A stretch of DNA of 39,043 nucleotides. Origin: Candidatus Kuenenia stuttgartensis (lineage in GTDB: Bacteria; Planctomycetota; Planctomycetia; Planctomycetales; Planctomycetaceae). Where the stretch lies: positions 1-39,043 of the forward strand of contig CAMDPK010000061.1 in the NCBI GenBank assembly GCA_945904015.1, read 5' to 3'. This document shows positions 8,832 to 17,630 of the stretch, piece after piece. A program made the translations under genes and the position numbers. Position 1 is the stretch's first letter, and each line of letters opens with the position of its first letter. A model generated the notes under the pieces. It saw only the letters and a program-made list of their open reading frames with translations. It ran no database searches and was not told where the DNA came from.

Positions 8832-9731
8832 TCAGCCAGGGCTTGTCTTCGCTGACGAACCAGTTTGCGAACTTCCGGAATCGGAACTCGACTTGGAGTC
8901 GGCCATGCGCAGCCAGGCTTTGATGCGGGTCGGATCGAATCCCACGATGAACGCCACCAGCGACATCGAGCCTGCCAGTCGAGCGTATTGCCCCGGTGTG
9001 CTGTCTTTGAATGGATCATCCAAAACCACATACAAGCCAGCGACCATGCACAGGTAAATCACGAACCCACGCATCGTCGCCGACAACGGATTCTCGGAAA
9101 GGATTGCTTCCTCTTTGGGTTTGAGGTTTGCCCGCTCCTCGCTCGTCATCATCGAATACTTGATGTTGCTGACACACCCCCCCAGAAGACCGGCGAATAA
9201 CGTCAGCAGAGCCATGTTGGTCGGTGTGTAGACCAGCACGGAGTAGAAAAACGCCGCCACGCGTGAGACCGGTTGACGAGTCGCGAGAAGTGGCTCCTTT
9301 TTATCCGGCGCGATCTCCGCCTGACTTTTCTTTTCTGGCTCCTCGCTCGCCGCAACCGTCAGCGTTTTTTCGGTGCCCTGGCCACTCTCGTTCTTGGGTT
9401 TCGTTTCCTTCTGCTCTTTTTCCGCGACTTTCGCATGCTTGATCACATCCGCGACGAGATCTTTGCCGTTCGGGCCAAGCTGCTTCTCCATCGTGTGCGG
9501 AGCCAGGAGGATGCGTTCTTCAACCGACTCCATGAGCAGTCCTGCCGCGTACAGCAGAATCCAACACACCAGCCCGACGGCGCTCATCACGACTTGTGAC
9601 CAGGGCACGTCTTTCAACTCGTGTGGCTTCGGTGCTGTCGGCACTTCTGCGGTCGGCGCAGGAGGCGTTGCAGTCGGAGGCGTGGGCTCCGATGTCGGCG
9701 GTGTTGGCTCTGAAGTCGTCGTCGTCGTCAC
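8832..9731 (-). CDS. Membrane protein of unknown function with Pro/Thr-rich N-terminus
   Basis: A 299 aa protein with no family I recognise. It starts at a GTG whose bases overlap the stop of the small ORF upstream (GTGA). Residues 1-40 are a low-complexity TPPTSEP tract with internal DNA repeats. Membrane helices are predicted at about 47-69 (VVMSAVGLVCWILLYAAGLL), 160-185 (the AAFFYSVLVY and NMALLTLFAGLLGG region), 220-240 (GFVIYLCMVAGLYVVL) and 252-266. A Lys/Glu-rich segment of about 90 residues lies between the first and second helices and is probably soluble. The C-terminus is Ser-rich. The sequence shows no enzyme motif. It is convergent with rhaB. Confidence 0.6.
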   Translation of the reverse strand: MTTTTTSEPTPPTSEPTPPTATPPAPTAEVPTAPKPHELKDVPWSQVVMSAVGLVCWILLYAAGLLMESVEERILLAPHTMEKQLGPNGKDLVADVIKHAKVAEKEQKETKPKNESGQGTEKTLTVAASEEPEKKSQAEIAPDKKEPLLATRQPVSRVAAFFYSVLVYTPTNMALLTLFAGLLGGCVSNIKYSMMTSEERANLKPKEEAILSENPLSATMRGFVIYLCMVAGLYVVLDDPFKDSTPGQYARLAGSMSLVAFIVGFDPTRIKAWLRMADSKSSSDSGSSQTGSSAKTSPG

Positions 9732-9934
9732 GGCTCAATCACTCCCAGATTTGCAAGAGGGTCGGCCAGTTTGATAGCTCGCCACCGAACACGAGGCAAA
9801 TTGATTCGTCGCGTTGGCGGCGGCAACTTGCAGGAGTTGCAGCGGCTGAACTCGTTGTGTCTGCAATGCGGATTGTTCCGCCGGCAATTGTCGACCAGCC
9901 AAGGCATCGCAATCAGTTCCGCGAGCGTTATCAT
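9728..9934 (-). CDS. Small Cys-containing protein, translationally coupled to the next gene
   Basis: A 68 aa frame starting MITLAELIAMPWLV. It contains four cysteines in the order NC...HC...RCNSCK (about residues 18, 24, 33 and 36), so a small zinc-ribbon-like site is possible, followed by a basic/proline segment (LPPPTRRINLPRVRW). Its TGA overlaps the GTG start of the membrane protein gene downstream, which supports real translation and coupling. There is no strong Shine-Dalgarno before the ATG. I do not recognise the family. The alternative is that it is a chance frame in the region between two divergent genes. Confidence 0.45.
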   Translation of the reverse strand: MITLAELIAMPWLVDNCRRNNPHCRHNEFSRCNSCKLPPPTRRINLPRVRWRAIKLADPLANLGVIEP

Positions 9935-9969
9935 GCCCGCGTCCCGTGGGAGCGCAAGAGGATCAGAGC

Positions 9970-11340
9970 ATGCTCACGATCTCCGGCCATCCAGTCCGAA
10001 CGTGCGAGGGGCTCTCGCGACGCGAATGGTTGCGTGTCGGCGGCCTGAGCGGTGTGGGATTGCCGGGACTCGGTTTGCCATCGCTCTGGCAGGCCCAAGC
10101 CGCAGCCAGCGAACGGAAGCCGCGAGCCAAAGCCTGCATCGTCCTGTTCATGTTCGGTGCACCGGCACATCAAGACACCTGGGACTTGAAGCCGGAGGCT
10201 CCCTCCGCCGTGCGCGGTGAGTTTCAGCCGATCTCGACCAACGTGCCGGGCATCCAAGTCAGCGAGCACATACCTCGGCTGGCCCAACTCGCGGATCGGT
10301 ATCTGCAAATCCGATCGCTCACGCATCCCGACAACACGCACACGGTCGCGATGCACTACATGCTTTCCGGAGTCCGTCATCGACGGCCGGCAACGAATCC
10401 GCAAAACGCCGGCGATGATTTCCCGTGCTTCGGAGCGGTCGCGAATCACGCCCTTCGTCGCCGCGGTTCGCAGATGCCAACGTCCGTCAGCCTCAACGCG
10501 CCGGCGAATCAAGTCTCCGCGAACAATCACATCTTCCCCGGTTTCTTCGCAGGATTTTTGGGACAAGAGTTCGACCCGCTGTTCATCTCGCAGCACGCGA
10601 ACCGGCCCGACTTTCAACCGCTCCCCCCGGTTGAAAATTCTCAACGGCTGTTCGACCGCAGAAATTTACTGGCACAGATCGACCAGCAGTCCACGCAACT
10701 GCATCAATTGGCCAACGTCCAAAACTTCGGCGGCTACCACGAGCAAGCGTTTGAGTTGTTGACCTCGCCGGCCGTGCGGCGCGCGTTCGACGTCTCTCAA
10801 GAGCCGGCCCCGCTGCGCGAGCGATACGGACAGACTCCGTTCGGCCAAGGCTGTCTGCTGGCTCGCCGACTGGTCGAGTCGGGCGTCTCGCTGGTCACCG
10901 TGAATTGGGAGCGGGACGACGCCTATTGGGACACGCACGCCGACAACTTCAACCTGCACAAGAAAAAATTGCTGCCTAACATGGACCAAGGTTTTTCTGC
11001 GCTGTTGCTCGATCTGGAAGAGCGCGGCTTGTTGGACGAAACGCTGATCGTCTGGCTGGGGGAGTTCGGCCGCACGCCGACAATCAACAAGAACGCCGGT
11101 CGCGATCACTGGGCGGCATGCAACACCGTGGTGCTCGCCGGAGCCGGCCTGCGAGGTGGCATGGTTCACGGAGCCTCCGATCGTCAAGCCGCTTACCCCG
11201 CACGCGACCCGGTCGGCCCCGAAGACCTCGCCGCGACGATTTACCATTTGCTCGGCATCGACTCACACCGGCTACTGCGCACGCCCGAAGGCCAACCGGT
11301 CCCACTCTCGGCCGGCGAACCAATTCACGCAATCCTGTGA
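9970..11340 (+). CDS. DUF1501 (sulfatase-like, Tat-exported) protein
   Basis: A 456 aa member of the DUF1501 family, very abundant in Planctomycetes. The N-terminus has a twin-arginine signal (LSRREWLRVGGLSGVGLPGLGLP, about residues 15-37), so it should be exported folded. The conserved body follows: CIVLFMFGAPAHQDTWDLKPEAP, RSLTHPDNTHTVAMHYMLSG, and near the end LDETLIVWLGEFGRTPTINK, GRDHWAACNTVVLAGAGLRGG and DLAATIYHLLGID. These are the family's typical metal-binding/alkaline-phosphatase-like fold motifs; the substrate is unknown. In Planctomycetes the family often neighbours DUF1549/DUF1553 cytochrome genes, but none is adjacent here. I prefer the ATG at 9970 to the GTG at 9946, because it places the signal at the usual distance. 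Confidence 0.88.
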   Translation: MLTISGHPVRTCEGLSRREWLRVGGLSGVGLPGLGLPSLWQAQAAASERKPRAKACIVLFMFGAPAHQDTWDLKPEAPSAVRGEFQPISTNVPGIQVSEHIPRLAQLADRYLQIRSLTHPDNTHTVAMHYMLSGVRHRRPATNPQNAGDDFPCFGAVANHALRRRGSQMPTSVSLNAPANQVSANNHIFPGFFAGFLGQEFDPLFISQHANRPDFQPLPPVENSQRLFDRRNLLAQIDQQSTQLHQLANVQNFGGYHEQAFELLTSPAVRRAFDVSQEPAPLRERYGQTPFGQGCLLARRLVESGVSLVTVNWERDDAYWDTHADNFNLHKKKLLPNMDQGFSALLLDLEERGLLDETLIVWLGEFGRTPTINKNAGRDHWAACNTVVLAGAGLRGGMVHGASDRQAAYPARDPVGPEDLAATIYHLLGIDSHRLLRTPEGQPVPLSAGEPIHAIL

Positions 11341-11407
11341 CGTGATCGACGCAACTTGCGTCGGATTGTTTTGCAGAGATTCATCCTCAAGAGTCGGAGC
11401 CCCTACC

Positions 11408-11716
11408 GTGATCCACGTCATCGCCACCATCGACCTGAACCCTGGCACGCGCGACGCATTCCTGACCGAGTTCCGAAAAATCGTCGCGCCCGTTCGAGCC
11501 GAGGCAGGCTGTCTCGACTACGGCCCGACCATCGACGCTGAGACGGGCATTGCCGCTCAAGGCTCAGTGCGACCGGATGTCGTCACGGTCGTCGAACGCT
11601 GGGAGAGCCTGGAGCACCTGCAAGCTCATCTCGTCGCGCCGCACATGGTCGAGTACCGGCCGAAGGTCAAGGACTTCGTGAAATCCGTGAAGTTGCAGAT
11701 TCTCAAGCCGGTTTGA
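11408..11716 (+). CDS. Antibiotic biosynthesis monooxygenase (ABM)-fold protein
   Basis: A 102 aa protein of the dimeric alpha/beta-barrel ABM family. It begins HVIATIDLNPGTRDAFLTEF, continues with VRAEAGCLDYGPTIDAETG, and has the family-typical VVTVVERWESLEHLQAHLVAPHM. Family members include small quinol monooxygenases and heme-degrading enzymes, but this length and motif set do not identify a substrate. The start is the GTG at 11408, giving the usual beta-strand start; the frame is open further upstream without homology. It lies 67 bp after the DUF1501 gene on the same strand, so a shared transcript is possible. Confidence 0.8.
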   Translation: MIHVIATIDLNPGTRDAFLTEFRKIVAPVRAEAGCLDYGPTIDAETGIAAQGSVRPDVVTVVERWESLEHLQAHLVAPHMVEYRPKVKDFVKSVKLQILKPV

Positions 11717-12955
<1,239 letters not shown>

Positions 12956-12997
12956 ATCACCTCGTTGATTGGTGAATTCAGCAAGCTCGGCGGAGAC

Positions 12998-13046
12998 TGG
13001 GACTTTGTTTGAGGTGGCAGACCTCGGAACAGAGTCCCATTTTTTT
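12998..13046 (+). terminator. Rho-independent terminator of gap
   Basis: A long imperfect stem (12998-13015 paired with 13021-13039; outer pairs GGGACT/AGTCCC, inner pairs GAGGT/ACCTC) with a 5-base loop is followed by seven T residues (13040-13046). It lies 43 bp after the gap stop codon. Confidence 0.88.
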
Positions 13047-13085
13047 GGTGAATCAGGTGGAGTCTCAACTCAAAGGGAGCCGGCA

Positions 13086-14663
13086 ATGACCCACCAAGTG
13101 ACCTGTCGCTGTGGACAAGTTCTGAAAGCATCCGCTGACGATGCCGGTTCCTTCTTGACGTGCAGTTGCGGAGCGACGGTCCCGGTCCCTTCACTGAGCG
13201 AACTTCAGGAGAACGCCGCGACGGAGCCGAACTTTGAGTTACCGCCTGAGACACCACCGCGACTCGACGCTCCCGCGGGCGAGTCGCCGAAAGATCGGCT
13301 TGCCAATTTTCAGGAAACGTTGTCCAAGCTGACGCCGCGTGTTTTCATGACACAGTTACTCGTCGGCCTGAGCGTTCTCGTTTTCGTGCTGATGGCAGTC
13401 AACGGAGCCGGCCTGATCGAACCGAACATTCCGAAGCTGCTGGCCTGGGGAGCCAATTTTGGTCCGCAGACTCTCGCCGGAGAATGGTGGCGGCTGCTGA
13501 CTTGCATGTCGGTTCATATCGGCATCATCCACCTCGCGTTCAATATGTGGGTTCTGTTGACCGTGGGACCATTGGTGGAACGGATGCTGGGCAACGTCGG
13601 GTTTCTGGTGCTGTATGTGTCGGCGGGTTTGATGGGCAGTCTCGCCAGTCTGTTTTGGCATCCCATGTTGGTGACTGCCGGAGCGTCTGGGGCGATCTTT
13701 GGAATCTATGGCGCGCTGCTGGCCATCCTCTTGAGAAACCGTGGCTCAATCCCGGCGGAGACTTTGGTCCAACTTCGGAACAGTGGGCTGGGATTTCTCG
13801 CCTACAACTTGATCTTCGGGCTGACTCAACCGAACATCGATTCCGCGGCTCACCTCGGCGGCTTGATCGGCGGATTTCTCTTCGGGCTGGTGCAGAGTCA
13901 GCCATTCACCTCGGAGTCTCTTCCCGGACGTGGCATCCGGAATCTCTGTGTCGGCGTCCTCTGCGTGGCCCTCGTGTTCTTCGGTGCGGTCGGCGTCTCA
14001 GCCCGACATCCTGGCATCGCCGAAATGCTCGCCAAAATTCAACAGGAGAATGTCGAGGTTTTTTACTCAAAAGGAGCCACGAAGCAGGATGCCGAACGAC
14101 TCGCCGCATTTCTGACACACACTTGGGCTCCCAAGTCGAAGATCACCGTCAAAGTCACGAAGGCGACCGAAGGGTATCAATTCCACATGGTCGTCAAGCA
14201 GGAGTTTCAAAACAACGAAAAATTGCTCAAGCAGTTGGTCTTCGATGGGGTGCGGATGTCGCGCAAAGTTTTTGACGGCGCACCCGTCGAAGTGATCGTA
14301 TGCGACGACCATTTGAAACCACTGAGGTCCGTGCCTCCACGAGCGGATTTCCGTCATGGACTCGTTGAAGGCAAGACTGAGCTTTTTTATTCAGCGGAGA
14401 TCAACCTCGACGAAGCACAGCGCTTGGCCAGCCACATCTCGAAGGTGTTCCGCGGAGGCCAAACGTTGGTCAAGTTGGCCCAACGCGGCGACGTCAAAGA
14501 AGTTCATCTCATGTTTCGCCAGGACATGCTGAACAATCCAGCGGTCATCGCGGAATTGCGACAGATCAGGAATGATATTTCTGTCGAAGTCTTCCCAGGC
14601 ACCGCCGTCGAATTACATCTGTGTGATGAAGCATTTAACGCGACTCAGGTGCTCAAGCCGTGA
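13086..14663 (+). CDS. Rhomboid family intramembrane serine protease with extra N- and C-terminal domains
   Basis: A 525 aa protein. Residues 5-35 hold a zinc-ribbon-like element (CRCGQ...CSCG). The rhomboid domain spans about 80-310 with six or so helices; the catalytic Ser201 is in GASGAIFGIYG and the catalytic His256 in DSAAHLGGLIGG, so the Ser-His dyad is present. It should cleave membrane protein substrates in the inner membrane. The C-terminal 200 residues are soluble and contain two related units, one starting VEVFYSKGATKQDAERLA and one starting TELFYSAEINLDEAQRLA, each ending in a strand (VEVIVCDD, VELHLCDE). This looks like a duplicated domain. The ATG at 13086 follows AAAGGGAG. It ends convergently with the ATP-grasp gene. 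Confidence 0.85.
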   Translation: MTHQVTCRCGQVLKASADDAGSFLTCSCGATVPVPSLSELQENAATEPNFELPPETPPRLDAPAGESPKDRLANFQETLSKLTPRVFMTQLLVGLSVLVFVLMAVNGAGLIEPNIPKLLAWGANFGPQTLAGEWWRLLTCMSVHIGIIHLAFNMWVLLTVGPLVERMLGNVGFLVLYVSAGLMGSLASLFWHPMLVTAGASGAIFGIYGALLAILLRNRGSIPAETLVQLRNSGLGFLAYNLIFGLTQPNIDSAAHLGGLIGGFLFGLVQSQPFTSESLPGRGIRNLCVGVLCVALVFFGAVGVSARHPGIAEMLAKIQQENVEVFYSKGATKQDAERLAAFLTHTWAPKSKITVKVTKATEGYQFHMVVKQEFQNNEKLLKQLVFDGVRMSRKVFDGAPVEVIVCDDHLKPLRSVPPRADFRHGLVEGKTELFYSAEINLDEAQRLASHISKVFRGGQTLVKLAQRGDVKEVHLMFRQDMLNNPAVIAELRQIRNDISVEVFPGTAVELHLCDEAFNATQVLKP

Positions 14664-14703
14664 CCAACGGCGACTTGAGATGACCGACAACGGACTTGAG
14701 GCC

Positions 14704-15882
14704 TCAGTCTCGCACGGCGTTCAGCAAGGATTGTCTGCGAGTCGCGAGGTGAGTGAGGCACTCCGCAAAGGATCGCGCCTCGGCGAACACAGTGCAGATC
14801 GGCCAGCCAGCGGCGATGCGACTTCCGGGCGCGGGGATGTCCGCGATCAGCGGTGATTCGGGAGCGTGTCCGTCTGCCTCGAAGAGATGATCGAGAGTCG
14901 GAGCGGTCAGGTCTTTGGTCGCGTAGACGATCTGTTTCCCGACGATGCAATTCGAGGGGGTCCGCTCACTGGCGATCACGGATCGGTCGCTGCAAGCCGA
15001 GGCGTGTTCGGCCAGCAGAGGGCGACCAAACGCTCGTTCGAGGACTTCGACGGAGGCGGTGTAGCGCGGGTTGAGTTCGACCAGCCACGGGATGTCGTCG
15101 GCGAGGATGAAGTCGATGCCGAATAGTCCGCGCAATTGAGCTTCGCGAGTCAACGTGTCGCCGAGTTGTTGCAGCAGTTCGCGAGTTCGGTCGCTCACGG
15201 CGATCGGGCCGATCGAACCAGCGTAGCCGAACTCAGTTGGTGCTCCGAGCGCGGGGCCGATCAGTTGTTCGCAGACGCCGATCAGTTCGGCAGCGTTTGG
15301 TCGGCCAATGAAGAGCGCGGACATCGGCGCGCCGAGTCGCTGCTCTTGAAGGTAGAACCGCTCAGAAGTTGGCAGAGCCTGACCGGACCAAACGGCGATG
15401 CGGCAGCCGCCTCCGCCGCGAGTTGGTTTGAGCAGCCAGCGCTCGCTCGTAGACCGGACGCCTACGTCCGGTCGAAAATCAGTTCGGACGTAGGCGTCCG
15501 AACTACTACGAACGGATCGAACTCGCAGCGCTGGCAGGTCGTGTGTCCGCAATGTCCGCTCCAGCCAGAACGGATCGCGGACTTTTCGCAGCACTTCACG
15601 CGGATTGCCGAGCAGCGGATGTCGCTCGCTGACCGACGCGATGAACTTGGGATCGTTCTCCAGCGAACCGGTGTAAATCCACGGCGTGGGGGGCAGTTTC
15701 TTGACGGCATCCAGCGTGCGGTGCAGGTCGTTGTCCACCGCGATGACCGTGGCGATGCGCCGCAAGTCCTCGTCGCCGAAGCGGTCGGCGCAGACGGGGG
15801 CGAAGCCGGCTCGGACGGCACTGGAGGCGGCGGCGCGGGTGCTCGCACCGAGGATCAGCAGAGATGGGAGTGAAGTCGGCAT
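14704..15882 (-). CDS. ATP-grasp family protein of the C1/tetrahydromethanopterin gene neighbourhood
   Basis: A 392 aa protein with an N-terminal Rossmann-like region (LLILGASTRAAASSAVRAGF) and an ATP-grasp body: LLKPTRGGGGCRI (nucleotide-binding lysine and Gly loop), FYLQEQRLGAPMSALF, and the metal-binding end FGIDFILADDIPWLVELNPRYTASVE. ATP-grasp proteins of this kind are known as conserved neighbours of fae and methanopterin-linked C1 genes in methylotrophs and Planctomycetes, possibly in cofactor synthesis; the exact reaction is not established. It is divergent from fae here. A family B palindromic repeat (15452-15504) is inserted in frame between RVRSVR and the LLKP strand, adding about 18 residues. 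Function is inferred from fold and neighbours. Confidence 0.75.
   Translation of the reverse strand: MPTSLPSLLILGASTRAAASSAVRAGFAPVCADRFGDEDLRRIATVIAVDNDLHRTLDAVKKLPPTPWIYTGSLENDPKFIASVSERHPLLGNPREVLRKVRDPFWLERTLRTHDLPALRVRSVRSSSDAYVRTDFRPDVGVRSTSERWLLKPTRGGGGCRIAVWSGQALPTSERFYLQEQRLGAPMSALFIGRPNAAELIGVCEQLIGPALGAPTEFGYAGSIGPIAVSDRTRELLQQLGDTLTREAQLRGLFGIDFILADDIPWLVELNPRYTASVEVLERAFGRPLLAEHASACSDRSVIASERTPSNCIVGKQIVYATKDLTAPTLDHLFEADGHAPESPLIADIPAPGSRIAAGWPICTVFAEARSFAECLTHLATRRQSLLNAVRD
15452..15504. repeat. Palindromic repeat, family B, copy inside a coding sequence
   Basis: The two hairpins are 15452-15473 (core ACCGGACGCCTACGTCCGGT) and 15481-15504 (core TTCGGACGTAGGCGTCCGAA), separated by 7 bp. 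The copy is read through in frame by the ATP-grasp gene, encoding a segment with [16 protein letters not shown]. The other copy is intergenic at 11729-11782. Confidence 0.88.
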
Positions 15883-16097
15883 GAATACGGTCGAGGAGGC
15901 TCTTCGGCTGGCTGGCGAAGCGTTTCGGCAGTTGATACACCATCGCTCGTTTCAGATCGACCGTCCGGGTCGCGAGGTGCGGAGCGTCCGCGTTCTCGAA
16001 AATTCTGGGGTGCGGTGCTTCGCGACGTGGTTCGTCCGAAACAGTTCGACCGAAAAAGCTGCCGTCCCCGCCCATTTTCAATCGAGGAGTTGCAACC

Positions 16098-16595
16098 ATG
16101 TCGATGTACGTCGGCGAAGCGCTGTGCGGTGAAGGTAACGAAGTGGCTCACATCGATCTGCTGATCGGTGACAAGGACGGCCCAGTGGGCGTTGCGTTCG
16201 CGAATGCTTTGTCCCGTCAAAGCGCCGGCCACAGCAACCTGCTGGCCGTGCTGACTGCGAACCTCGCCGTCAAGCCGTCAACCGTGATGATCACCAAGGT
16301 CACGATCAAGGGAGCCAAGCAAGCCGTCCACATGTTCGGCCCGGCTCAGTACGCCGTCGCCAAGGCCGTCGCCGACAGCGTCGAGAAGGGGGTCATCCCC
16401 AAGGACCAAGCCGAGAAGCTGGTCATCATTTGCGGCGTGTTCATTCACTGGCAGGCCAACGACGACAAGAAAATCTTCCAATACAACTACGATGCCACCG
16501 TGCTGGCGATCGCTCGCGCCATGAAGAATGAGCCGAGCACCGACGAAATGCTCGCCAAGAAAGACACCGCCAAGCACCCGTTCTTCTCGGTCTAG
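16098..16595 (+). CDS. fae: Formaldehyde-activating enzyme
   Basis: A 165 aa protein that condenses formaldehyde with tetrahydromethanopterin to give methylene-H4MPT, the entry step of the archaeal-type C1 oxidation route. It begins MYVGEALCGEGNEVAHIDLLIG, with the active-site histidine at position 18 (about position 17 in described Fae proteins). KPSTVMITKVTIKGAKQAVHMFGPAQYAVAKAV is the family core, and the length is as expected. The ATG follows a clear GAGGAG (16084-16089) at 8 bp. The gap of 215 bp to the divergent ATP-grasp gene should hold both promoters. A hairpin with a T-rich tail follows. It lies upstream of mtdB, the next enzyme of the same pathway. Confidence 0.97.
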   Translation: MSMYVGEALCGEGNEVAHIDLLIGDKDGPVGVAFANALSRQSAGHSNLLAVLTANLAVKPSTVMITKVTIKGAKQAVHMFGPAQYAVAKAVADSVEKGVIPKDQAEKLVIICGVFIHWQANDDKKIFQYNYDATVLAIARAMKNEPSTDEMLAKKDTAKHPFFSV

Positions 16596-16621
16596 TTTCG
16601 GCATCCTGACGATGAGTTTTG

Positions 16622-16658
16622 CGACCCGGCTTCAACGTGAGGCCGGGTCGTTGTGTTT
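16622..16658 (+). terminator. Probable terminator of fae
   Basis: A perfect 9-bp stem CGACCCGGC/GCCGGGTCG (16622-16630, 16642-16650) with an 11-base loop is followed by TTGTGTTT. It lies 27 bp after the fae stop, so mtdB probably has its own promoter in 16660-16772. A GC-rich hairpin (CCGGGGGCTGACGCCGCCCGG, 16726-16746) sits just before mtdB. Confidence 0.7.
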
Positions 16659-16772
16659 CTGTGCGAACGTGATTCGGTGAACCGGATGGCGTTAGACCTC
16701 GGACGAGAAACCACTCGGTGACAGTCCGGGGGCTGACGCCGCCCGGCTCGCCATTTCTGTTGGTAAGTAGCG

Positions 16773-17630
16773 ATGCGCAAAATCCTGATTCAACTCGACA
16801 CCGACCCGCAGCCGTCCGTCTTCGACCGAGTCGTCGCGATCGACTCTGGCGTCGATGAGCTGTTTTCCTACGGCAGTGTCACGCCGGAGAATGTTGTCGG
16901 TCTCGTCCACGGAGCGATCTTCACGCGCGGCGTTCCGGACCTGAAGAACACGGCGGTCTTCATTGGCGGCAGCAACGTCGCGGCTGGCGAGCAGCTTTTT
17001 GCCAAAGTCCAAAAGACGTTCTTCGGGCCGATGCGAGTCTCGACGATGATGGACTCGAACGGCTCGAACACGACGGCCGCTGCTGCGGTGTTGGCGTGCC
17101 GCAAGCATGAGCCGCTCACCGGCGCGAGTGTGTTGATTCTTGCCGGCACCGGTCCGGTCGGGCATCGAGCCGCTCAAATCCTCGCGGCCGAGGGAGCCGA
17201 AGTCCGAGTCGGCTCGCGCACACGCGACAAGGCCGAGCAGACCTGTTTCGCCATCGCGAAAGTCCTCTCTGCCGCACGAGTCACTCCGGTCGCAACAGGT
17301 ACCGAGTTTGAACTCGCCGAGGCATGCGACGGAGTCACGCTGGTCATTGCCGCTGGAGCAGCCGGAATCGAACTGCTCTCTGCCGAACGCCGAGGCAGTT
17401 TGAAGTCGCTGCGTGTCGCCGTCGATTTGAACGCCGTCCCGCCGCTGGGCATCGGCGGCGTCGAAGTCATGGACAAGGCAAAAGACCGCGACGGCCAACT
17501 CTGCTACGGAGCCATCGGCGTCGGCGGCACGAAAATGAAAATCCACAGAGCCGCCGTCGCGCGTCTGTTCGAGTCCAACGATCAAGTGCTCGACACAGCC
17601 GCGATCTATGCCATCGGACAATCCCTGTGA
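16773..17630 (+). CDS. mtdB: NAD(P)-dependent methylene-tetrahydromethanopterin dehydrogenase
   Basis: A 285 aa enzyme that oxidises methylene-H4MPT to methenyl-H4MPT, the step after Fae. It begins ILIQLDTDPQPSVFDRVVAIDSGVDEL, with HGAIFTRG and VFIGGSNVAAGE forming the pterin-side domain. The nucleotide loop is GTGPVG (residues 125-130), and VRVGSRTRDKAEQTC follows. The protein matches the bacterial MtdB type known from Methylobacterium and Planctomycetes rather than the folate-linked FolD. The remaining pathway genes (mch, fhcABCD) are not in this window. Its TGA overlaps the GTG start of the U32 gene. Naming it mtdB rather than mtdA rests on the neighbouring fae and overall resemblance. Confidence 0.92.
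   Translation: MRKILIQLDTDPQPSVFDRVVAIDSGVDELFSYGSVTPENVVGLVHGAIFTRGVPDLKNTAVFIGGSNVAAGEQLFAKVQKTFFGPMRVSTMMDSNGSNTTAAAAVLACRKHEPLTGASVLILAGTGPVGHRAAQILAAEGAEVRVGSRTRDKAEQTCFAIAKVLSAARVTPVATGTEFELAEACDGVTLVIAAGAAGIELLSAERRGSLKSLRVAVDLNAVPPLGIGGVEVMDKAKDRDGQLCYGAIGVGGTKMKIHRAAVARLFESNDQVLDTAAIYAIGQSL

Noticed and set aside
15881..16132. Plus-strand frame MNTVEEALRLAGEAF... between the ATP-grasp and fae genes
   Set aside because: It begins in the start codon region of the divergent ATP-grasp gene, runs into the fae coding region in another frame, and has no recognisable domain; the stretch is better read as the shared promoter region.
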